NCBI GenBank assembly: GCA_900554335.1 | Contig: USGT01000001.1 | Coordinates: forward strand, 62,001 to 126,000 | Direction: 5' to 3' | Source: an uncultured Oscillospiraceae bacterium | Lineage (GTDB): Bacteria; Bacillota; Clostridia; Oscillospirales; Acutalibacteraceae | Length of the DNA stretch: 64,000 bases | Shown: positions 1 to 9,552 of the stretch, in pieces | Layout: every line of letters starts with the position of its first letter | Numbering within the stretch: position 1 is the stretch's first letter | Program-made: the position numbers and the translations under genes | The notes under the pieces: generated by a model | Databases searched by the model: none | What the model was told of the DNA's origin: nothing | The model's input: only the letters and a program-made list of their open reading frames with translations

Positions 1-255
1 CTTGTTAATGAATACAGTAGCGAAAAAGTTAAAATATATCACTTTGATATGTACCGCATAAACACCTTTGAAGATTTAGAATCAACTGGTTTTTTCGATT
101 ATCTTGGAAGAGGGATAATTTTGGTTGAATGGAGCGAAAATATAAAGGAGTATCTTCCTGAGAATTTAATAGAAATAAAAATTTCAAAAACAGGGGAAAA
201 TTCAAGGGAAATTGAAATTATCGGAGGTGATTTTAATGAAAGTTTTAGCAGTTGA
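1..255 (+). CDS. tsaE: TsaE, tRNA threonylcarbamoyladenosine biosynthesis ATPase (3' part)
   Basis: The reading frame is open from base 1, so the gene begins before the window and the P-loop half is missing. The visible 84 residues contain the family's conserved YHFDMYR and VEWSEN motifs, the latter close to the usual LIEWPE. TsaE is the small ATPase that works with TsaB and TsaD to make the N6-threonylcarbamoyl group on A37 of ANN-decoding tRNAs. It overlaps the start of tsaB by 20 bases, an arrangement typical of translational coupling, and the two genes are commonly adjacent in Firmicutes. Confidence 0.9.
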   Translation, partial: LVNEYSSEKVKIYHFDMYRINTFEDLESTGFFDYLGRGIILVEWSENIKEYLPENLIEIKISKTGENSREIEIIGGDFNESFSS

Positions 256-943
256 TTCATCTTCTGTGAGTGCTTCTGTGGCTATTCTAGATGGCAGCAA
301 AGTTTTAGCGGATTTTTACGTTAATGCTGGGCTCACTCACAGCCAAACTCTTGCCCCGATGATTGATCTGGCAGTTAAAAGTGCAGGGCTTAAGATCTCG
401 GATATTGACTTTTTTGCTTCAACCACGGGGCCAGGCTCGTTCACCGGGCTAAGAATAGGCATTGCAACTGTTAAAGGAATGGCGCTTGGCAGCGGGAAAA
501 AGTGCATTGGCGTTTCTTCGCTTCTTGCGGCGGCTTACAACTGCAAAAATTTCGAAGGGTTGATCTGCGCGTGCATGGACGCAAGAAGAAGTGAAATTTA
601 CGGCGCTATTTTCCAGGCTTCGGGTGGAAAAATTAAGAGAATTACCCAAGATATGGCAATTTCTATTAAAAATTTTAAAGAAGAAATTGAAAAATACGAA
701 AGCAAAGCTATTTTAGTTGGCGACGGCGCAGAAATGTGCTACAATAATATGTTGGATGGTAAAAATAATGAAAAAATCGAGCTTTCTTCAGAATTTTTAA
801 GGTTTGTTAGCGCAAAAAACGTTGCTTTGGCTGCGATTGAAAATTACAGCGAAGAAAAACTTTTAAGTCCAGGGGAGCTAACGCCTGAATATTTGAGGCT
901 TTCTCAGGCGCAAAGAATGCTTTTGGAAAAAAATAATTTGTAG
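236..943 (+). CDS. tsaB: TsaB, tRNA threonylcarbamoyladenosine biosynthesis protein
   Basis: This 235-residue protein belongs to the ASKHA fold and is the inactive TsaD-like scaffold that pairs with TsaD in t6A synthesis. The N-terminal LAVDSSS phosphate-loop-like motif and the GPGSFTGLRIG segment are diagnostic. I chose the ATG at 236 because GGAGGTGA ends six bases upstream; a TTG at 212 in the same frame has no ribosome site. The usual next genes rimI and tsaD do not follow; rpiB does, only 11 bases downstream. Confidence 0.95.
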   Translation: MKVLAVDSSSVSASVAILDGSKVLADFYVNAGLTHSQTLAPMIDLAVKSAGLKISDIDFFASTTGPGSFTGLRIGIATVKGMALGSGKKCIGVSSLLAAAYNCKNFEGLICACMDARRSEIYGAIFQASGGKIKRITQDMAISIKNFKEEIEKYESKAILVGDGAEMCYNNMLDGKNNEKIELSSEFLRFVSAKNVALAAIENYSEEKLLSPGELTPEYLRLSQAQRMLLEKNNL

Positions 944-954
944 GAGACTTGTTT

Positions 955-1392
955 ATGATAGCAATAGGTTCAGACCATGCGGGGTATGAAGCCAAAGAAA
1001 AGGTGAAAAAGCACCTTGAAAGTTTAGGAGTTTCGTTTAAAGATTTTGGAACTCACAGCGAAGAATCTTGTGACTACCCTTTGATTGCAAAGGCCGTTTC
1101 ACTTTCTGTGAAAAGCGGCGAAAGCGAAAAAGGAATTCTCATTTGCGGTTCGGGGATAGGCATGAGCATTGCGGCGAACAAATTCAGCGGTATTCGCGCA
1201 GCGCTTTGCAAAGACGAAGAAGCTTCTAAGCTTTCAAGATCTCACAATGATGCCAATATAGTTTGCATTGGTGCAAGAACGACTGATTTCGAGGAAATTA
1301 AAAAAATCGTTAATGCTTTTCTTGAAACGTCTTTCGAAGCTGGCAGGCATCAAAGAAGGCTTGAGCAAATCACAGAAATAGAAAATTCATAA
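955..1392 (+). CDS. rpiB: Ribose-5-phosphate isomerase B (RpiB/LacAB family)
   Basis: This 145-residue protein interconverts ribose 5-phosphate and ribulose 5-phosphate in the non-oxidative pentose phosphate pathway. The N-terminal GSDHAGYEAK motif and the catalytic-cysteine loop ICGSGIGMSIAANK are clear, as is the SRSHNDANIVCIG segment. The ATG at 955 is preferred because TAGGAG lies eight bases before it; a TTG six bases upstream sits too close. Homologous galactose-6-phosphate isomerase subunits exist, but the next gene (upp) fits supply of ribose phosphate and PRPP for nucleotide salvage. Confidence 0.93.
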   Translation: MIAIGSDHAGYEAKEKVKKHLESLGVSFKDFGTHSEESCDYPLIAKAVSLSVKSGESEKGILICGSGIGMSIAANKFSGIRAALCKDEEASKLSRSHNDANIVCIGARTTDFEEIKKIVNAFLETSFEAGRHQRRLEQITEIENS

Positions 1393-1411
1393 ATAAACGG
1401 AGGAAGTTTAA

Positions 1412-2041
1412 ATGGAGAATTTAGTAGTAATGAATCACCCTTTAATCACGCACAAAATGAGCATTTTAAGAAGCCAAACCACAAGCTCAAAGGAATTCAG
1501 AGAGCTTATTAAAGAAATCACGATGCTCATGTGCTTTGAATCCATGAAAGACGCAGAAATGCAAGAAGTTGAAGTTCAAACTCCGCTTATGAGCATGAAA
1601 ACGAAAGTTTTATTTGATAAACACATGATTTTTATTCCTATTTTAAGAGCAGGGCTTGGAATGGTTGATGGAATTATGGGAATGATTCCAACCGCAAGAT
1701 TTGGCCACATGGGTTTTTACAGAGATCATGAAACACTTCAGCCGGTTGAATATTACTGCAAATTGCCTGCAGGAATCGAAAACAGAGACATCGTTTTGCT
1801 TGACCCAATGCTTGCAACCGGCGGAACAGTTATTGATGCGGTTTCTCTTCTTAAGAAAAGAAATCCAAGATCTATCAAATTTATGTGCATTGTTGCTTCG
1901 CCGCAAGGAATTAAAGCCGTTTCAGAGGCTCACCCTGACGTTAAAATTTTCTGTGCTGCTGAAGATGAAGGCCTAAATGAGGAAGGCTATATTCTTCCAG
2001 GCCTTGGCGACGCAGGCGATAGAATTTTCGGCACGAAATAA
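1412..2041 (+). CDS. upp: Uracil phosphoribosyltransferase
   Basis: Upp makes UMP from uracil and PRPP for pyrimidine salvage in the cytosol. The 209-residue length is normal. The PRPP-binding loop DPMLATGGTVIDA lies at about residues 131-143, and the uracil-binding GYILPGLGDAGDR segment is near the C terminus. A GGAGGAAG ribosome site precedes the ATG. It follows rpiB by 19 bases and is probably in the same transcript, linking ribose phosphate production with base salvage. Confidence 0.97.
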   Translation: MENLVVMNHPLITHKMSILRSQTTSSKEFRELIKEITMLMCFESMKDAEMQEVEVQTPLMSMKTKVLFDKHMIFIPILRAGLGMVDGIMGMIPTARFGHMGFYRDHETLQPVEYYCKLPAGIENRDIVLLDPMLATGGTVIDAVSLLKKRNPRSIKFMCIVASPQGIKAVSEAHPDVKIFCAAEDEGLNEEGYILPGLGDAGDRIFGTK

Positions 2042-2061
2042 GGCATGAAGAGGAAGTTGAT

Positions 2062-3924
2062 ATGGAAGAGATAAAAAATATGATATGGCGTTTTTTTAAA
2101 AGATACCGAAAATATGCGCTTTTTTTCTGCGATTTTCTTATTTGGAACTTTTCTTTTTATGTTTCTTTGGCAATAACTAAAAACACCCTTTTCGTCACAG
2201 GAATTGAAAACTTTTGGGCCGAAGTTTTGATTTTGAACATTTGCTTTTCAGTTGTGTTCTTTTCTTTTAAACTTTATGATAAAATTTGGCGCTATGCCGA
2301 CATTGAAGACTTTTTCTATGCTGGGGCGTCGAGCGTTTGCGCGGATTTTGCGTTTTTCATTGTTAGTATGCTTGCTGGAAAAAGCATGACCTTGAAGTTT
2401 TATTCAATTTTGGGCCTTATTTCCACTTTAGGAGTTTTCATTTTCAGAATTCTTTACAGGCTCAATAGGCTTCTTGACAATGTTTCAAACGAAAATGTTA
2501 AAAACAAAAAAAGAATGCTCATTGTTGGCGGCGGCGATTCAACCGCTTCGGTTTTAAGGGAAATTTTTAATTATTCCCAAAATAAATATCTTCCTGTTGC
2601 GATAGTTGATGACGACCGCGAAAAAATCGGAAGAGAAATAATGGGCGTGAGAGTTGAAGGCTCGACTAATCAAATCCCGGAAATTTGCGAAAAATTTGGC
2701 GTTGAAGTTATTCTTTTTTCAATTGTTTCAATTAGCAGCAAAAACAGAAGAAGAATCCTTGATATTTGCGCCAAAACTAACCTTGAAGTGAGGATAATCC
2801 CGAATATTTATGAAGTTATTACTTCCGGTTCTTCGATTGACATGGCCATGAGGAAAATTAAAGTCGAAGACCTTCTTGGAAGAGACCCGATTATTTTCGA
2901 TAAGAATCAATACGGTGATTATTTAATCGGCAAAACCATTTTGGTTACAGGCGGTGGCGGGTCAATCGGTTCTGAGCTTTGCCGCCAGATAGCTAAAATC
3001 CCGCCGAAGAAACTCATTATTCTTGACGTTTACGAAAACAGCGCTTATGAAATCCAGCAAGAGCTTAAAAGAAAATACGGAAGCAATCTTAATTTAGAAG
3101 TTGAAATAATAACCATTTGCGACAAAAGCCAGCTTGAAAGGCTTTTTGAAAAAGAAAAAATTGACGTTGTTTTCCATGCAGCGGCGCATAAGCATGTTCC
3201 TTTGATGGAAAAAAATGCCGAAGAAGCCGTTAAAAATAATGTTTTTGGCACGCTTAATCTTCTTGAGTGCGCTGATAAATATGGCGTTCAAAGGTTTGTT
3301 CAAATTTCAACTGATAAAGCCGTTAACCCAACAAACATCATGGGCGCAACGAAAAGAATTTGCGAAATGATGGTTCAAAGCAAAGATAAAATTTCCAAAA
3401 CTGAGTTTGTAGCTGTTAGGTTCGGCAACGTTTTGGGTTCTAACGGTTCGGTTATTCCTCTTTTTGAAGAGCAAATTAAAACGATGGGCCCTGTAACAGT
3501 TACTCACCCTGATATAATAAGATATTTCATGACGATTCCTGAGGCTGTTTCGCTCGTTTTGACTGCCGGCGGCCTTGCAAAAGGCGGGGAAATTTTCGTT
3601 CTTGACATGGGCGAGCCCGTTAAAATTAAAAGCCTTGCTGAAAATTTGATAAGGCTTTCAGGGTTTGTTCCTCATGAAGACATTAAAATAGAATATGTTG
3701 GATTAAGGCCTGGTGAGAAACTTTATGAAGAGCTTTTGATGGATGAAGAGGGCATAAAAAAGACCGAAAGTAAAAAAATTTACATCGGTCACCCAATAAA
3801 TATGGACGAAAAAGCTTTTTATGATGATATCGAAAAATTACGAGGCGTGGCCGCAAGGGGCAATTACTCCGAGATTGAAGCCATGCTCATGAAAATAGTT
3901 CCAACTTTCAAACACAAAGCTTAA
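2062..3924 (+). CDS. CapD/FlaA1-type membrane-anchored nucleotide-sugar 4,6-dehydratase/epimerase
   Basis: This 620-residue protein has about four N-terminal transmembrane helices (roughly residues 15-130), then a CoA-binding-like Rossmann domain beginning near residue 150, then an extended SDR domain with the NAD-binding motif [10 protein letters not shown] near residue 300. The catalytic region reads [17 protein letters not shown], where Met stands at the usual Tyr of the YxxxK motif, as is normal for the FlaA1/PglF/CapD group. Members convert UDP-GlcNAc to 4-keto-6-deoxy sugars for capsule, glycan or glycoprotein synthesis. No other polysaccharide genes are adjacent, so the glycan is unknown. 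The gene ends four bases into the convergent rnhA. Confidence 0.9.
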   Translation: MEEIKNMIWRFFKRYRKYALFFCDFLIWNFSFYVSLAITKNTLFVTGIENFWAEVLILNICFSVVFFSFKLYDKIWRYADIEDFFYAGASSVCADFAFFIVSMLAGKSMTLKFYSILGLISTLGVFIFRILYRLNRLLDNVSNENVKNKKRMLIVGGGDSTASVLREIFNYSQNKYLPVAIVDDDREKIGREIMGVRVEGSTNQIPEICEKFGVEVILFSIVSISSKNRRRILDICAKTNLEVRIIPNIYEVITSGSSIDMAMRKIKVEDLLGRDPIIFDKNQYGDYLIGKTILVTGGGGSIGSELCRQIAKIPPKKLIILDVYENSAYEIQQELKRKYGSNLNLEVEIITICDKSQLERLFEKEKIDVVFHAAAHKHVPLMEKNAEEAVKNNVFGTLNLLECADKYGVQRFVQISTDKAVNPTNIMGATKRICEMMVQSKDKISKTEFVAVRFGNVLGSNGSVIPLFEEQIKTMGPVTVTHPDIIRYFMTIPEAVSLVLTAGGLAKGGEIFVLDMGEPVKIKSLAENLIRLSGFVPHEDIKIEYVGLRPGEKLYEELLMDEEGIKKTESKKIYIGHPINMDEKAFYDDIEKLRGVAARGNYSEIEAMLMKIVPTFKHKA

Positions 3925-4367
3925 GGATTTTCCTTGAGCTTTTCTATTTCGCCTGTTGCTAGCTTGTCGCACCTTTCGTTTTCAGGGTGCCCTGCATGGC
4001 CTTTTACCCAAATTAGGTTCACATCGTGGGTTTTAAGCAAATTTAAAAGTCTTTCCCAAAGGTCTGTGTTAAGAGCCGGCTTTTTGTTGCTTTTAACCCA
4101 GTTATTTTTTTGCCATTTTTCAGCCCAACCTTTATTAACAGCGTCGCAAAGGTATTTCGAGTCGCTATAAGCTGTTACTTCGCAGGGAAATTTTAGCATT
4201 TCAAGCGCTTTTATAAAAGCAGTTAATTCCATGCGGTTGTTCGTGGTTTCTTTTTCGTGGCCTGAAATTTCTTTTTCCGTGCCTTTATACCTAAGCACAG
4301 CGCCCCATCCGCCAGGCCCAGGGTTCCCGCTGCATGCGCCGTCGGTGAATATTTCAACTTGTTTCAT
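3921..4367 (-). CDS. rnhA: Ribonuclease HI
   Basis: RNase HI cleaves the RNA strand of RNA-DNA hybrids. The 148-residue protein keeps all four acidic catalytic residues: Asp9 in [12 protein letters not shown], Glu47 in NNRMEL, Asp69 in AYSDS and Asp134 in NERCDKLA, plus the GHAGHPEN loop. The basic handle region is also present. The ATG is preceded on the minus strand by GGAGGAAC. It converges on and overlaps the CapD-type gene by four bases. Confidence 0.97.
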   Translation of the reverse strand: MKQVEIFTDGACSGNPGPGGWGAVLRYKGTEKEISGHEKETTNNRMELTAFIKALEMLKFPCEVTAYSDSKYLCDAVNKGWAEKWQKNNWVKSNKKPALNTDLWERLLNLLKTHDVNLIWVKGHAGHPENERCDKLATGEIEKLKENP

Positions 4368-4404
4368 AAATATGTTCCTCCAAATGTAAATGAATAAAGA
4401 ATTA

Positions 4405-4433
4405 TTGACATAACTATAATTTAGTAATATAAT
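4405..4433 (+). promoter_or_regulatory. Consensus SigA promoter for the RNase J gene
   Basis: TTGACA at 4405-4410 and TATAAT at 4428-4433 are separated by exactly 17 bases. Transcription should start near 4440, leaving a 5' untranslated region of about 125 bases before the RNase J start. That leader contains no hairpin I consider convincing. Confidence 0.85.
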
Positions 4434-4566
4434 TATAGCACTGTTTGATGTACGGTGACAGACTTAAAATATTTGTGTTCGGATAAATTTAATAATTTCA
4501 AACCTAGGTTCGGGATTCCTGAGCCGGTATGTTCGTTTTTACAAAAAAATATAGGAGGTAATGTTA

Positions 4567-6435
4567 ATGTCTGAGACTATTAAAAAAAGAATATCAAATA
4601 AACCAAAAAAGACAATAGACAACGATAAAAAACCTGCAAGCAGAAATTTTGCTTCGCAATCAAAAATCAATGCAGCGGGCACAAATAAAAAAGAGTCTGA
4701 TTTTTCAAAATCACCTAAATCTCGCATGACCACTGCCAGAAGGCACAGCCGAAATGCGGTTAAAAAACCTGCTTCTGAAAATTCGGTTAGAATAGTGTTT
4801 CTTGGCGGGCTTAATCAAATCGGCAAGAATATTATGGCGATTGAATGCAATGATGACATAATCATCGTTGACTGCGGAATGTCATTTCCTGATGGTGAAA
4901 TGCTTGGTGTTGACCTTGTTATCCCTGATTTTTCGTATCTTGAAACTAACAGGGAAAGAATCAAAGGCCTCGTTATAACTCATGGCCACGAAGATCACAT
5001 CGGCTCTATTCCTTATCTTTTAAGAAAAATAAACGTTCCGATTTATGCCACTCCGCTTACGGTTGGGCTTATCACTAGCAAGCTTAAAGAGCACAGGCTC
5101 GTTGGCTCGACTAAATTAAACACTGTAAATGCCGGCGAAACTGTAACTCTTGGCTGCATGAGCGTTGAATTCATTAGAGTTAACCATTCTATTCCTGATG
5201 CAGTTGGCCTTGCGATTAGAACTCCTGCAGGAACAATAGTTCACACCGGGGACTTTAAAATCGACTGCACTCCTTCAAGAGGCGAAATGATTGACCTTGC
5301 AAGGTTTGCTGAAATTGGCAAAGAGGGCGTTCTTGCTTTCATGGCGGATTCAACAAACGCTGAAAGACCGGGCTACACAATGACCGAGCGCAAGATTGAC
5401 CAATCTTTTGAAAGGCTTTTCCAAAAAGCAGGCGACAAGAGAATTATAATCGCAACGTTTGCTTCGAACATTGGCAGGCTCCAGCAGATTATCAACTGCG
5501 CAGCAAAATACGGCAAAAAGGTTGCTTTTTCCGGCCGCAGCATGATAAATAACGTTGCAATTGCCCAGCAGATGAAATATATCGAAGCTCCTGACGGGCT
5601 TATAATCGACATTGACCTTATAACGAAATATGCTAAAAATGAAGTCGTTTTAATAACCACAGGAAGCCAAGGCGAACCGATGTCTGCGCTTCATAGGATG
5701 GCTTTTTCGGAGCATAAAAAAGTTGAAGTTGGCCCTGAAGATTTCATAATTATTTCTGCAACGCCAATCCCGGGCAATGAAAAAACCGTTGGAGCGGTAA
5801 TAAACGAGCTCATGAAGCTTGGCTGTGAAGTTGTTTATGAATCAATGTATGAAATTCACGTTTCAGGCCATGCTTGCCAAGAAGAACTCAAAATAATGCA
5901 AGGAATCATTAAACCTAAATATTTCATTCCGGTTCATGGTGAAAGAAGGCACCTCATTAAGCATGCAGGCCTTGCGCTTTCGATGGGAATGCCTGAAGAA
6001 AATGTTTTCGTTGGTGAAACTGGCGATATTTTGGAAATAAGCGAAAGTTCAATGAAGAAGGTTGGCCAGATTCCGCTTGAGCTTGTTTTAGTTGACGGAA
6101 TAGGCGTTGGAGACGTTGGAAGCATTGTTCTTCGTGACCGCAAACATTTGGGTGAAGATGGCCTTATCGTTTTGGTTGCAACTTTGGATTCTTCTGATAA
6201 ACACGTTATTGCCGGCCCTGACATCGTTTCAAGAGGGTTCGTTTATGTTCGTGAATCTGAGCATCTCATGGAAGAAGCCAGAAGAGTTGCCCTCAGAACG
6301 CTTGAAAATTGCGCAAGCCAAAAGGTTCGTGATTGGAGCCTGATTAAAAATAAAGTTAAAGACGACCTTTATAAACTCTTCCATGGAAAAACAAGAAGAA
6401 ACCCGGTTATTCTGCCGATTATAATGGAAGTTTAA
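4567..6435 (+). CDS. rnjA: Ribonuclease J
   Basis: This 622-residue metallo-beta-lactamase/beta-CASP nuclease is the main 5'-exonuclease and endonuclease for mRNA decay and rRNA maturation in Firmicutes. The zinc motif THGHEDHIG is near residue 143, followed by the VHTGDFK and ADSTNAERPG motifs and the HVSGHA and HGERRH elements. The first 75 or so residues are a low-complexity basic extension rich in Lys, Ser and Asn, seen in some clostridial RNase J proteins. The ATG at 4567 is chosen over 4561 because GGAGG ends eight bases before it. A strong promoter lies upstream. Confidence 0.95.
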   Translation: MSETIKKRISNKPKKTIDNDKKPASRNFASQSKINAAGTNKKESDFSKSPKSRMTTARRHSRNAVKKPASENSVRIVFLGGLNQIGKNIMAIECNDDIIIVDCGMSFPDGEMLGVDLVIPDFSYLETNRERIKGLVITHGHEDHIGSIPYLLRKINVPIYATPLTVGLITSKLKEHRLVGSTKLNTVNAGETVTLGCMSVEFIRVNHSIPDAVGLAIRTPAGTIVHTGDFKIDCTPSRGEMIDLARFAEIGKEGVLAFMADSTNAERPGYTMTERKIDQSFERLFQKAGDKRIIIATFASNIGRLQQIINCAAKYGKKVAFSGRSMINNVAIAQQMKYIEAPDGLIIDIDLITKYAKNEVVLITTGSQGEPMSALHRMAFSEHKKVEVGPEDFIIISATPIPGNEKTVGAVINELMKLGCEVVYESMYEIHVSGHACQEELKIMQGIIKPKYFIPVHGERRHLIKHAGLALSMGMPEENVFVGETGDILEISESSMKKVGQIPLELVLVDGIGVGDVGSIVLRDRKHLGEDGLIVLVATLDSSDKHVIAGPDIVSRGFVYVRESEHLMEEARRVALRTLENCASQKVRDWSLIKNKVKDDLYKLFHGKTRRNPVILPIIMEV

Positions 6436-6477
6436 AATAATATAAAATAAAAACTTATGCTAAGAGGTGACATGCTT

Positions 6478-8424
6478 GTGAAAATCAGTAAGTTATATGT
6501 TTATCTTGTTTTCGGTGCAGTTTCTTTTATAATGCTGCTTATGTGCTTCTCTGTGTTGCCTTTTAGCAAAATTTTGTTTTTAATAGATTTCTGCATCACG
6601 CTCACGATAATCGTTTCGGAATTCATTTTAGTTAAAAATTACATGGAATTTATTCTTAGCTCTTCGAAGACAATCAATTTGTTTTTAAACGAAAATAGCA
6701 ATAAAATTCTTAGCTTAATGCCTGTTCCTGTGGCAATTATTTCTGATGATTCGGGCGAAAACATTGTTTCCTACAACAGCGTTTTTAAAGATAAATTCCT
6801 TGGTGGCGAAGATTTTTTCAAAGGAAGCATCAAAGAGTTTTTGCCTCCTTCTTTCAGCAAAAGTGCTCTTTTCGAAACGGGAGTTCAAATATCTTTCGGC
6901 GACAAAAAGTTTATGGCACATTGCAGAAAAATTGATAATTTCACGGTGTTTTACTTTTTTGAAAACACAGATTATAAAAATTTAAAAAAGAAATATTTGG
7001 AATCGAAAGTTTGCGTTGGAATAGCAATTTTTGATAATAAAGAAGAGCTTTACCAAATCGTTGGGGAAGACAGAGGCCTTTCACTTTTGGTTTCGGTTGA
7101 AAATGTTTTGGCTCAGTGGATGAGCAGCGCCGGAGGAATTTTCAAAAAACTTTCTGACGGCAAATACATGCTTATTTTCGAAGAAAAATGTTTGAGATAT
7201 TTCATTAGCAGCAAGTTTGAAATAATTAATAAAATCCACGAAATAAAAATAGACCCTCACAGGTTTGCGACGGTTTCGCTGGGAATTAGCAGGAACTCGA
7301 AAAACCTTGAGCAAGCTAAGCTCTGCGCTGAAAATGCGCTTACTATGGCGCTTGGCAGAGGCGGGGATCAAGTTGCTTTGAAATCTGAAAGCGGGTATGA
7401 ATTTTTTGGCGGTTCTTCAAAAGGCCTTGAAAAAAGAAGCAAAGTTAGAACTAGGGTTGTTGCCATGGCGCTTCTTGAGAAAATTCAAGCTTGCGACAGC
7501 ATCTTCGTGATGGGGCATAAGCTTTCTGATTTTGACAGCGTTGGAGCTTCCATAGGCCTTTGGAGCGCTTGCCTTAGAATTGGCAAAAAGCCTTCTTACA
7601 TAGTTTTGAATTCTGAGGCTTCAATGGCTTCGCCTTTAATTGAAACTATGAATCGTTTTGGCTATTCCGGCTCGGTTATTTCGCCTCAGGAAGCAATGCA
7701 AAAGGTCACTAAAAATTCGTTTTTGATTGTTGTTGACACTCATGCCGAAAGTTTCCTTGAAAGTTACAAGCTTTATTGCATGTTCACTCACACGGCGATT
7801 ATCGACCATCACCGGATGACAGTTGACAAAATTAAAGCATCTGATATATTTTTTCATGAACCCTTTGCTTCTTCGACTTGCGAAATGGTAACGGAACTCG
7901 TTCAATACATGGACGACAAGCACCTTAAAAAATGGGAAGCAGAATGCTTGCTTGCAGGAATAATGCTTGACACCAAGAGTTTTTCGCTTAAATCTGGCGT
8001 TAGAACCTTTGAAGCTGCGGCTTATTTGAAGAAAAAAGGCGCCGACAGCGCTGAAGTTAAAAAAATGTTTGCCGATTCAATTGATGTTTACAAAATTAAG
8101 TGCAAGATTATTGAAAGCACATATGTTATTAAAAACTGCGCTATTGCTAAGTGTGAAGAAAACAAAAGTGCAACGAGAATTTCGTGCGTTCAGGCGGCTG
8201 ATGAGCTTCTTGACATCAAAGAGATTCGTGCTTCGTTCGTTATTTTCAAAAGTGAAAACGGCGTTAATGTTTCGGCGCGTTCGCTGGGTGACGTTAATGT
8301 TCAGGTTATCATGGAATCTCTTGGTGGTGGTGGCCATCAAACTATGGCGGCTGCGCATTTGCCCGGTGCTACGATTGACGAAGTTGAAGAAAAGCTAAAG
8401 GAATTCATAAACATTAATTTGTAA
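6478..8424 (+). CDS. gdpP: GdpP, membrane cyclic-di-AMP phosphodiesterase (DHH/DHHA1)
   Basis: Two N-terminal transmembrane helices (about residues 5-50) are followed by a PAS-like segment, a degenerate GGDEF domain and a DHH/DHHA1 phosphoesterase. The metal-binding motifs include GHKLSDFDSVGA and IIDHHR, and the DHHA1 motif is GGGGHQTMAAAHL. GdpP hydrolyses cyclic-di-AMP to pApA and so affects potassium balance and cell-wall homeostasis. The family length of about 655 residues matches. I prefer the GTG at 6478, eight bases beyond AGAGGTGA; ATGs at 6457 and 6472 overlap or crowd that site. The next gene is rplI, the conserved Firmicutes neighbour. Confidence 0.93.
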   Translation: MKISKLYVYLVFGAVSFIMLLMCFSVLPFSKILFLIDFCITLTIIVSEFILVKNYMEFILSSSKTINLFLNENSNKILSLMPVPVAIISDDSGENIVSYNSVFKDKFLGGEDFFKGSIKEFLPPSFSKSALFETGVQISFGDKKFMAHCRKIDNFTVFYFFENTDYKNLKKKYLESKVCVGIAIFDNKEELYQIVGEDRGLSLLVSVENVLAQWMSSAGGIFKKLSDGKYMLIFEEKCLRYFISSKFEIINKIHEIKIDPHRFATVSLGISRNSKNLEQAKLCAENALTMALGRGGDQVALKSESGYEFFGGSSKGLEKRSKVRTRVVAMALLEKIQACDSIFVMGHKLSDFDSVGASIGLWSACLRIGKKPSYIVLNSEASMASPLIETMNRFGYSGSVISPQEAMQKVTKNSFLIVVDTHAESFLESYKLYCMFTHTAIIDHHRMTVDKIKASDIFFHEPFASSTCEMVTELVQYMDDKHLKKWEAECLLAGIMLDTKSFSLKSGVRTFEAAAYLKKKGADSAEVKKMFADSIDVYKIKCKIIESTYVIKNCAIAKCEENKSATRISCVQAADELLDIKEIRASFVIFKSENGVNVSARSLGDVNVQVIMESLGGGGHQTMAAAHLPGATIDEVEEKLKEFININL

Positions 8425-8443
8425 ATTAAAAGGAGTGCTCATT

Positions 8444-8893
8444 ATGCGTGTAATTTTACTTTCAGACGTTAGAGGAAGCGGAAAAAAAGGGGATATAGTT
8501 AATGTTTCAGATGGCTTTGCCAAAAATTTTCTTTTCCCTAAAAAGCTTGCCAAAGATGCCAGCGCTCAAGCCTTAAAAGAACTTGATGATGCGAAAAAAT
8601 CGCTTCAGCGCCAAAATGAAATCAAGAAAAAGCAAGCCGAAGAAATCAAGGCTCTTCTAAATGAAAAAACCGTTAAAATAGTTCGAAAAGGTGGCGAAGA
8701 CGGCAAACTTTTCGGCGCGGTAACTTCAAAAGATATTGCAGCTCAAATAAAAGCTGATTTCGGAATTGAGATTGACAAGCATAAAATAGCACTTGAAAAT
8801 TCTTCAATGAAGCAGTTTGGGTCGTCTAAATTCAGCATTAAAATCTTCCCAGGAATCGTTGCTCAAATGCTCGTGATGGTTTCTGAAAACTAA
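8444..8893 (+). CDS. rplI: 50S ribosomal protein L9
   Basis: The 149-residue protein has the L9 signature near its N terminus (GKKGDIVNVSDGFAKNFLFP), the long connecting helix and the C-terminal RNA-binding domain. The ATG at 8444 follows AGGAG; an upstream GTG at 8435 is part of that ribosome site. The order gdpP-rplI is typical for Firmicutes, but the usual third gene dnaB does not follow. A strong terminator ends the unit. Confidence 0.96.
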   Translation: MRVILLSDVRGSGKKGDIVNVSDGFAKNFLFPKKLAKDASAQALKELDDAKKSLQRQNEIKKKQAEEIKALLNEKTVKIVRKGGEDGKLFGAVTSKDIAAQIKADFGIEIDKHKIALENSSMKQFGSSKFSIKIFPGIVAQMLVMVSEN

Positions 8894-8910
8894 AAACAAT
8901 AAAAAATAGT

Positions 8911-8950
8911 TCGCTTTTGCCTATTAATTTAGGTGAGAGCGATTTTTATT
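8911..8950 (+). terminator. Rho-independent terminator after rplI
   Basis: A 13-base-pair stem, allowing G-U pairs, forms between 8911-8923 and 8930-8942 with a six-base loop, and is followed by TTTTTA. It isolates the gdpP-rplI unit from the MazF-type gene. Confidence 0.85.
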
Positions 8951-9031
8951 TGGAAATTTTAAATTTTTTGATTAAAAACCTCCGCAAAGGCAAAAGATAA
9001 CCTTAGAAGTAATTTTTTGGAGGTTTAATTC

Positions 9032-9397
9032 ATGGATATAAAAAGAGGAGATATATTTTATGCTGATTTAAGCCCGGTGGTTGGTTCGGAGCAAGGAGGG
9101 ATCAGGCCGGTTTTGATAGTTCAAAATGACGTTGGGAATAAATATAGCCCCACAGTGATTGCGGCTGCAATAACAAGCCAAGAAATGAAAGCAAGCCTGC
9201 CAACTCACATAAACTTGGCTTCAGGGTGTTCAGGCCTTGCGAGGGATTCCGTGGTGCTTTTGGAACAAATAAGAACTCTTGACAAGAAAAGGCTAAGAGA
9301 AAAAAGAGGTTTTGCCGACAAATTTGCTATGAGCAAAGTTGACCATGCGCTTTCGATTAGTTTTGGTCTTTTAAGCTTAGCAGGCTCTACATATTAG
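9032..9397 (+). CDS. ndoA: MazF/NdoA (PemK)-type mRNA interferase, no adjacent antitoxin
   Basis: This 121-residue protein is the EndoA/MazF-type endoribonuclease of Gram-positive bacteria, which cleaves single-stranded RNA at a short motif. The opening [10 protein letters not shown], Arg25 in the RPVLIVQND segment and Thr48 in AAAITSQ correspond to the known catalytic residues of the Bacillus enzyme. A good AGGTTTAA-type site precedes the ATG. In Bacillus the antitoxin gene ndoAI lies directly upstream; here the 138-base gap is taken up by the rplI terminator and cannot hold one. The antitoxin must be elsewhere or absent. Confidence 0.9.
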   Translation: MDIKRGDIFYADLSPVVGSEQGGIRPVLIVQNDVGNKYSPTVIAAAITSQEMKASLPTHINLASGCSGLARDSVVLLEQIRTLDKKRLREKRGFADKFAMSKVDHALSISFGLLSLAGSTY

Positions 9398-9501
9398 GCA
9401 AATTAGGGTCTAATTTCAACGATTTGAATAGAATTTTGATATAAATAACTAAAATATCACAATTATTTAGTGAAAAATTAATGGAGTAATGAGTCGTAAC
9501 G

Positions 9502-9510
9502 TGTTATAAT
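9502..9510 (+). promoter_or_regulatory. Extended -10 promoter candidate for the contractile-system operon
   Basis: TGTTATAAT (TGn-TATAAT) occurs at 9502-9510, 186 bases before the first gene of the operon. No good -35 is present at the expected position, which is compatible with an extended -10 promoter. It is the best promoter-like sequence in the 298-base gap 9398-9695. The rest of that gap is AT-rich and holds the dyad described next and no gene. Confidence 0.55.
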
Positions 9511-9513
9511 GGC

Positions 9514-9552
9514 GATATGTATTCAAAGTATAGTAAAACTTTGAGTCATATC
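9514..9552 (+). promoter_or_regulatory. Long interrupted dyad at the expected transcription start of the contractile-system operon
   Basis: The arms 9514-9529 and 9538-9552 are complementary over 15 positions with one extra base and one G-U pair, around an eight-base centre. The dyad begins four bases after the -10 box, so the transcription start falls inside it. There is no T-run after it, so it is not a simple terminator. It could be an operator for a repressor or a 5'-end mRNA-stabilising hairpin. Confidence 0.5.
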
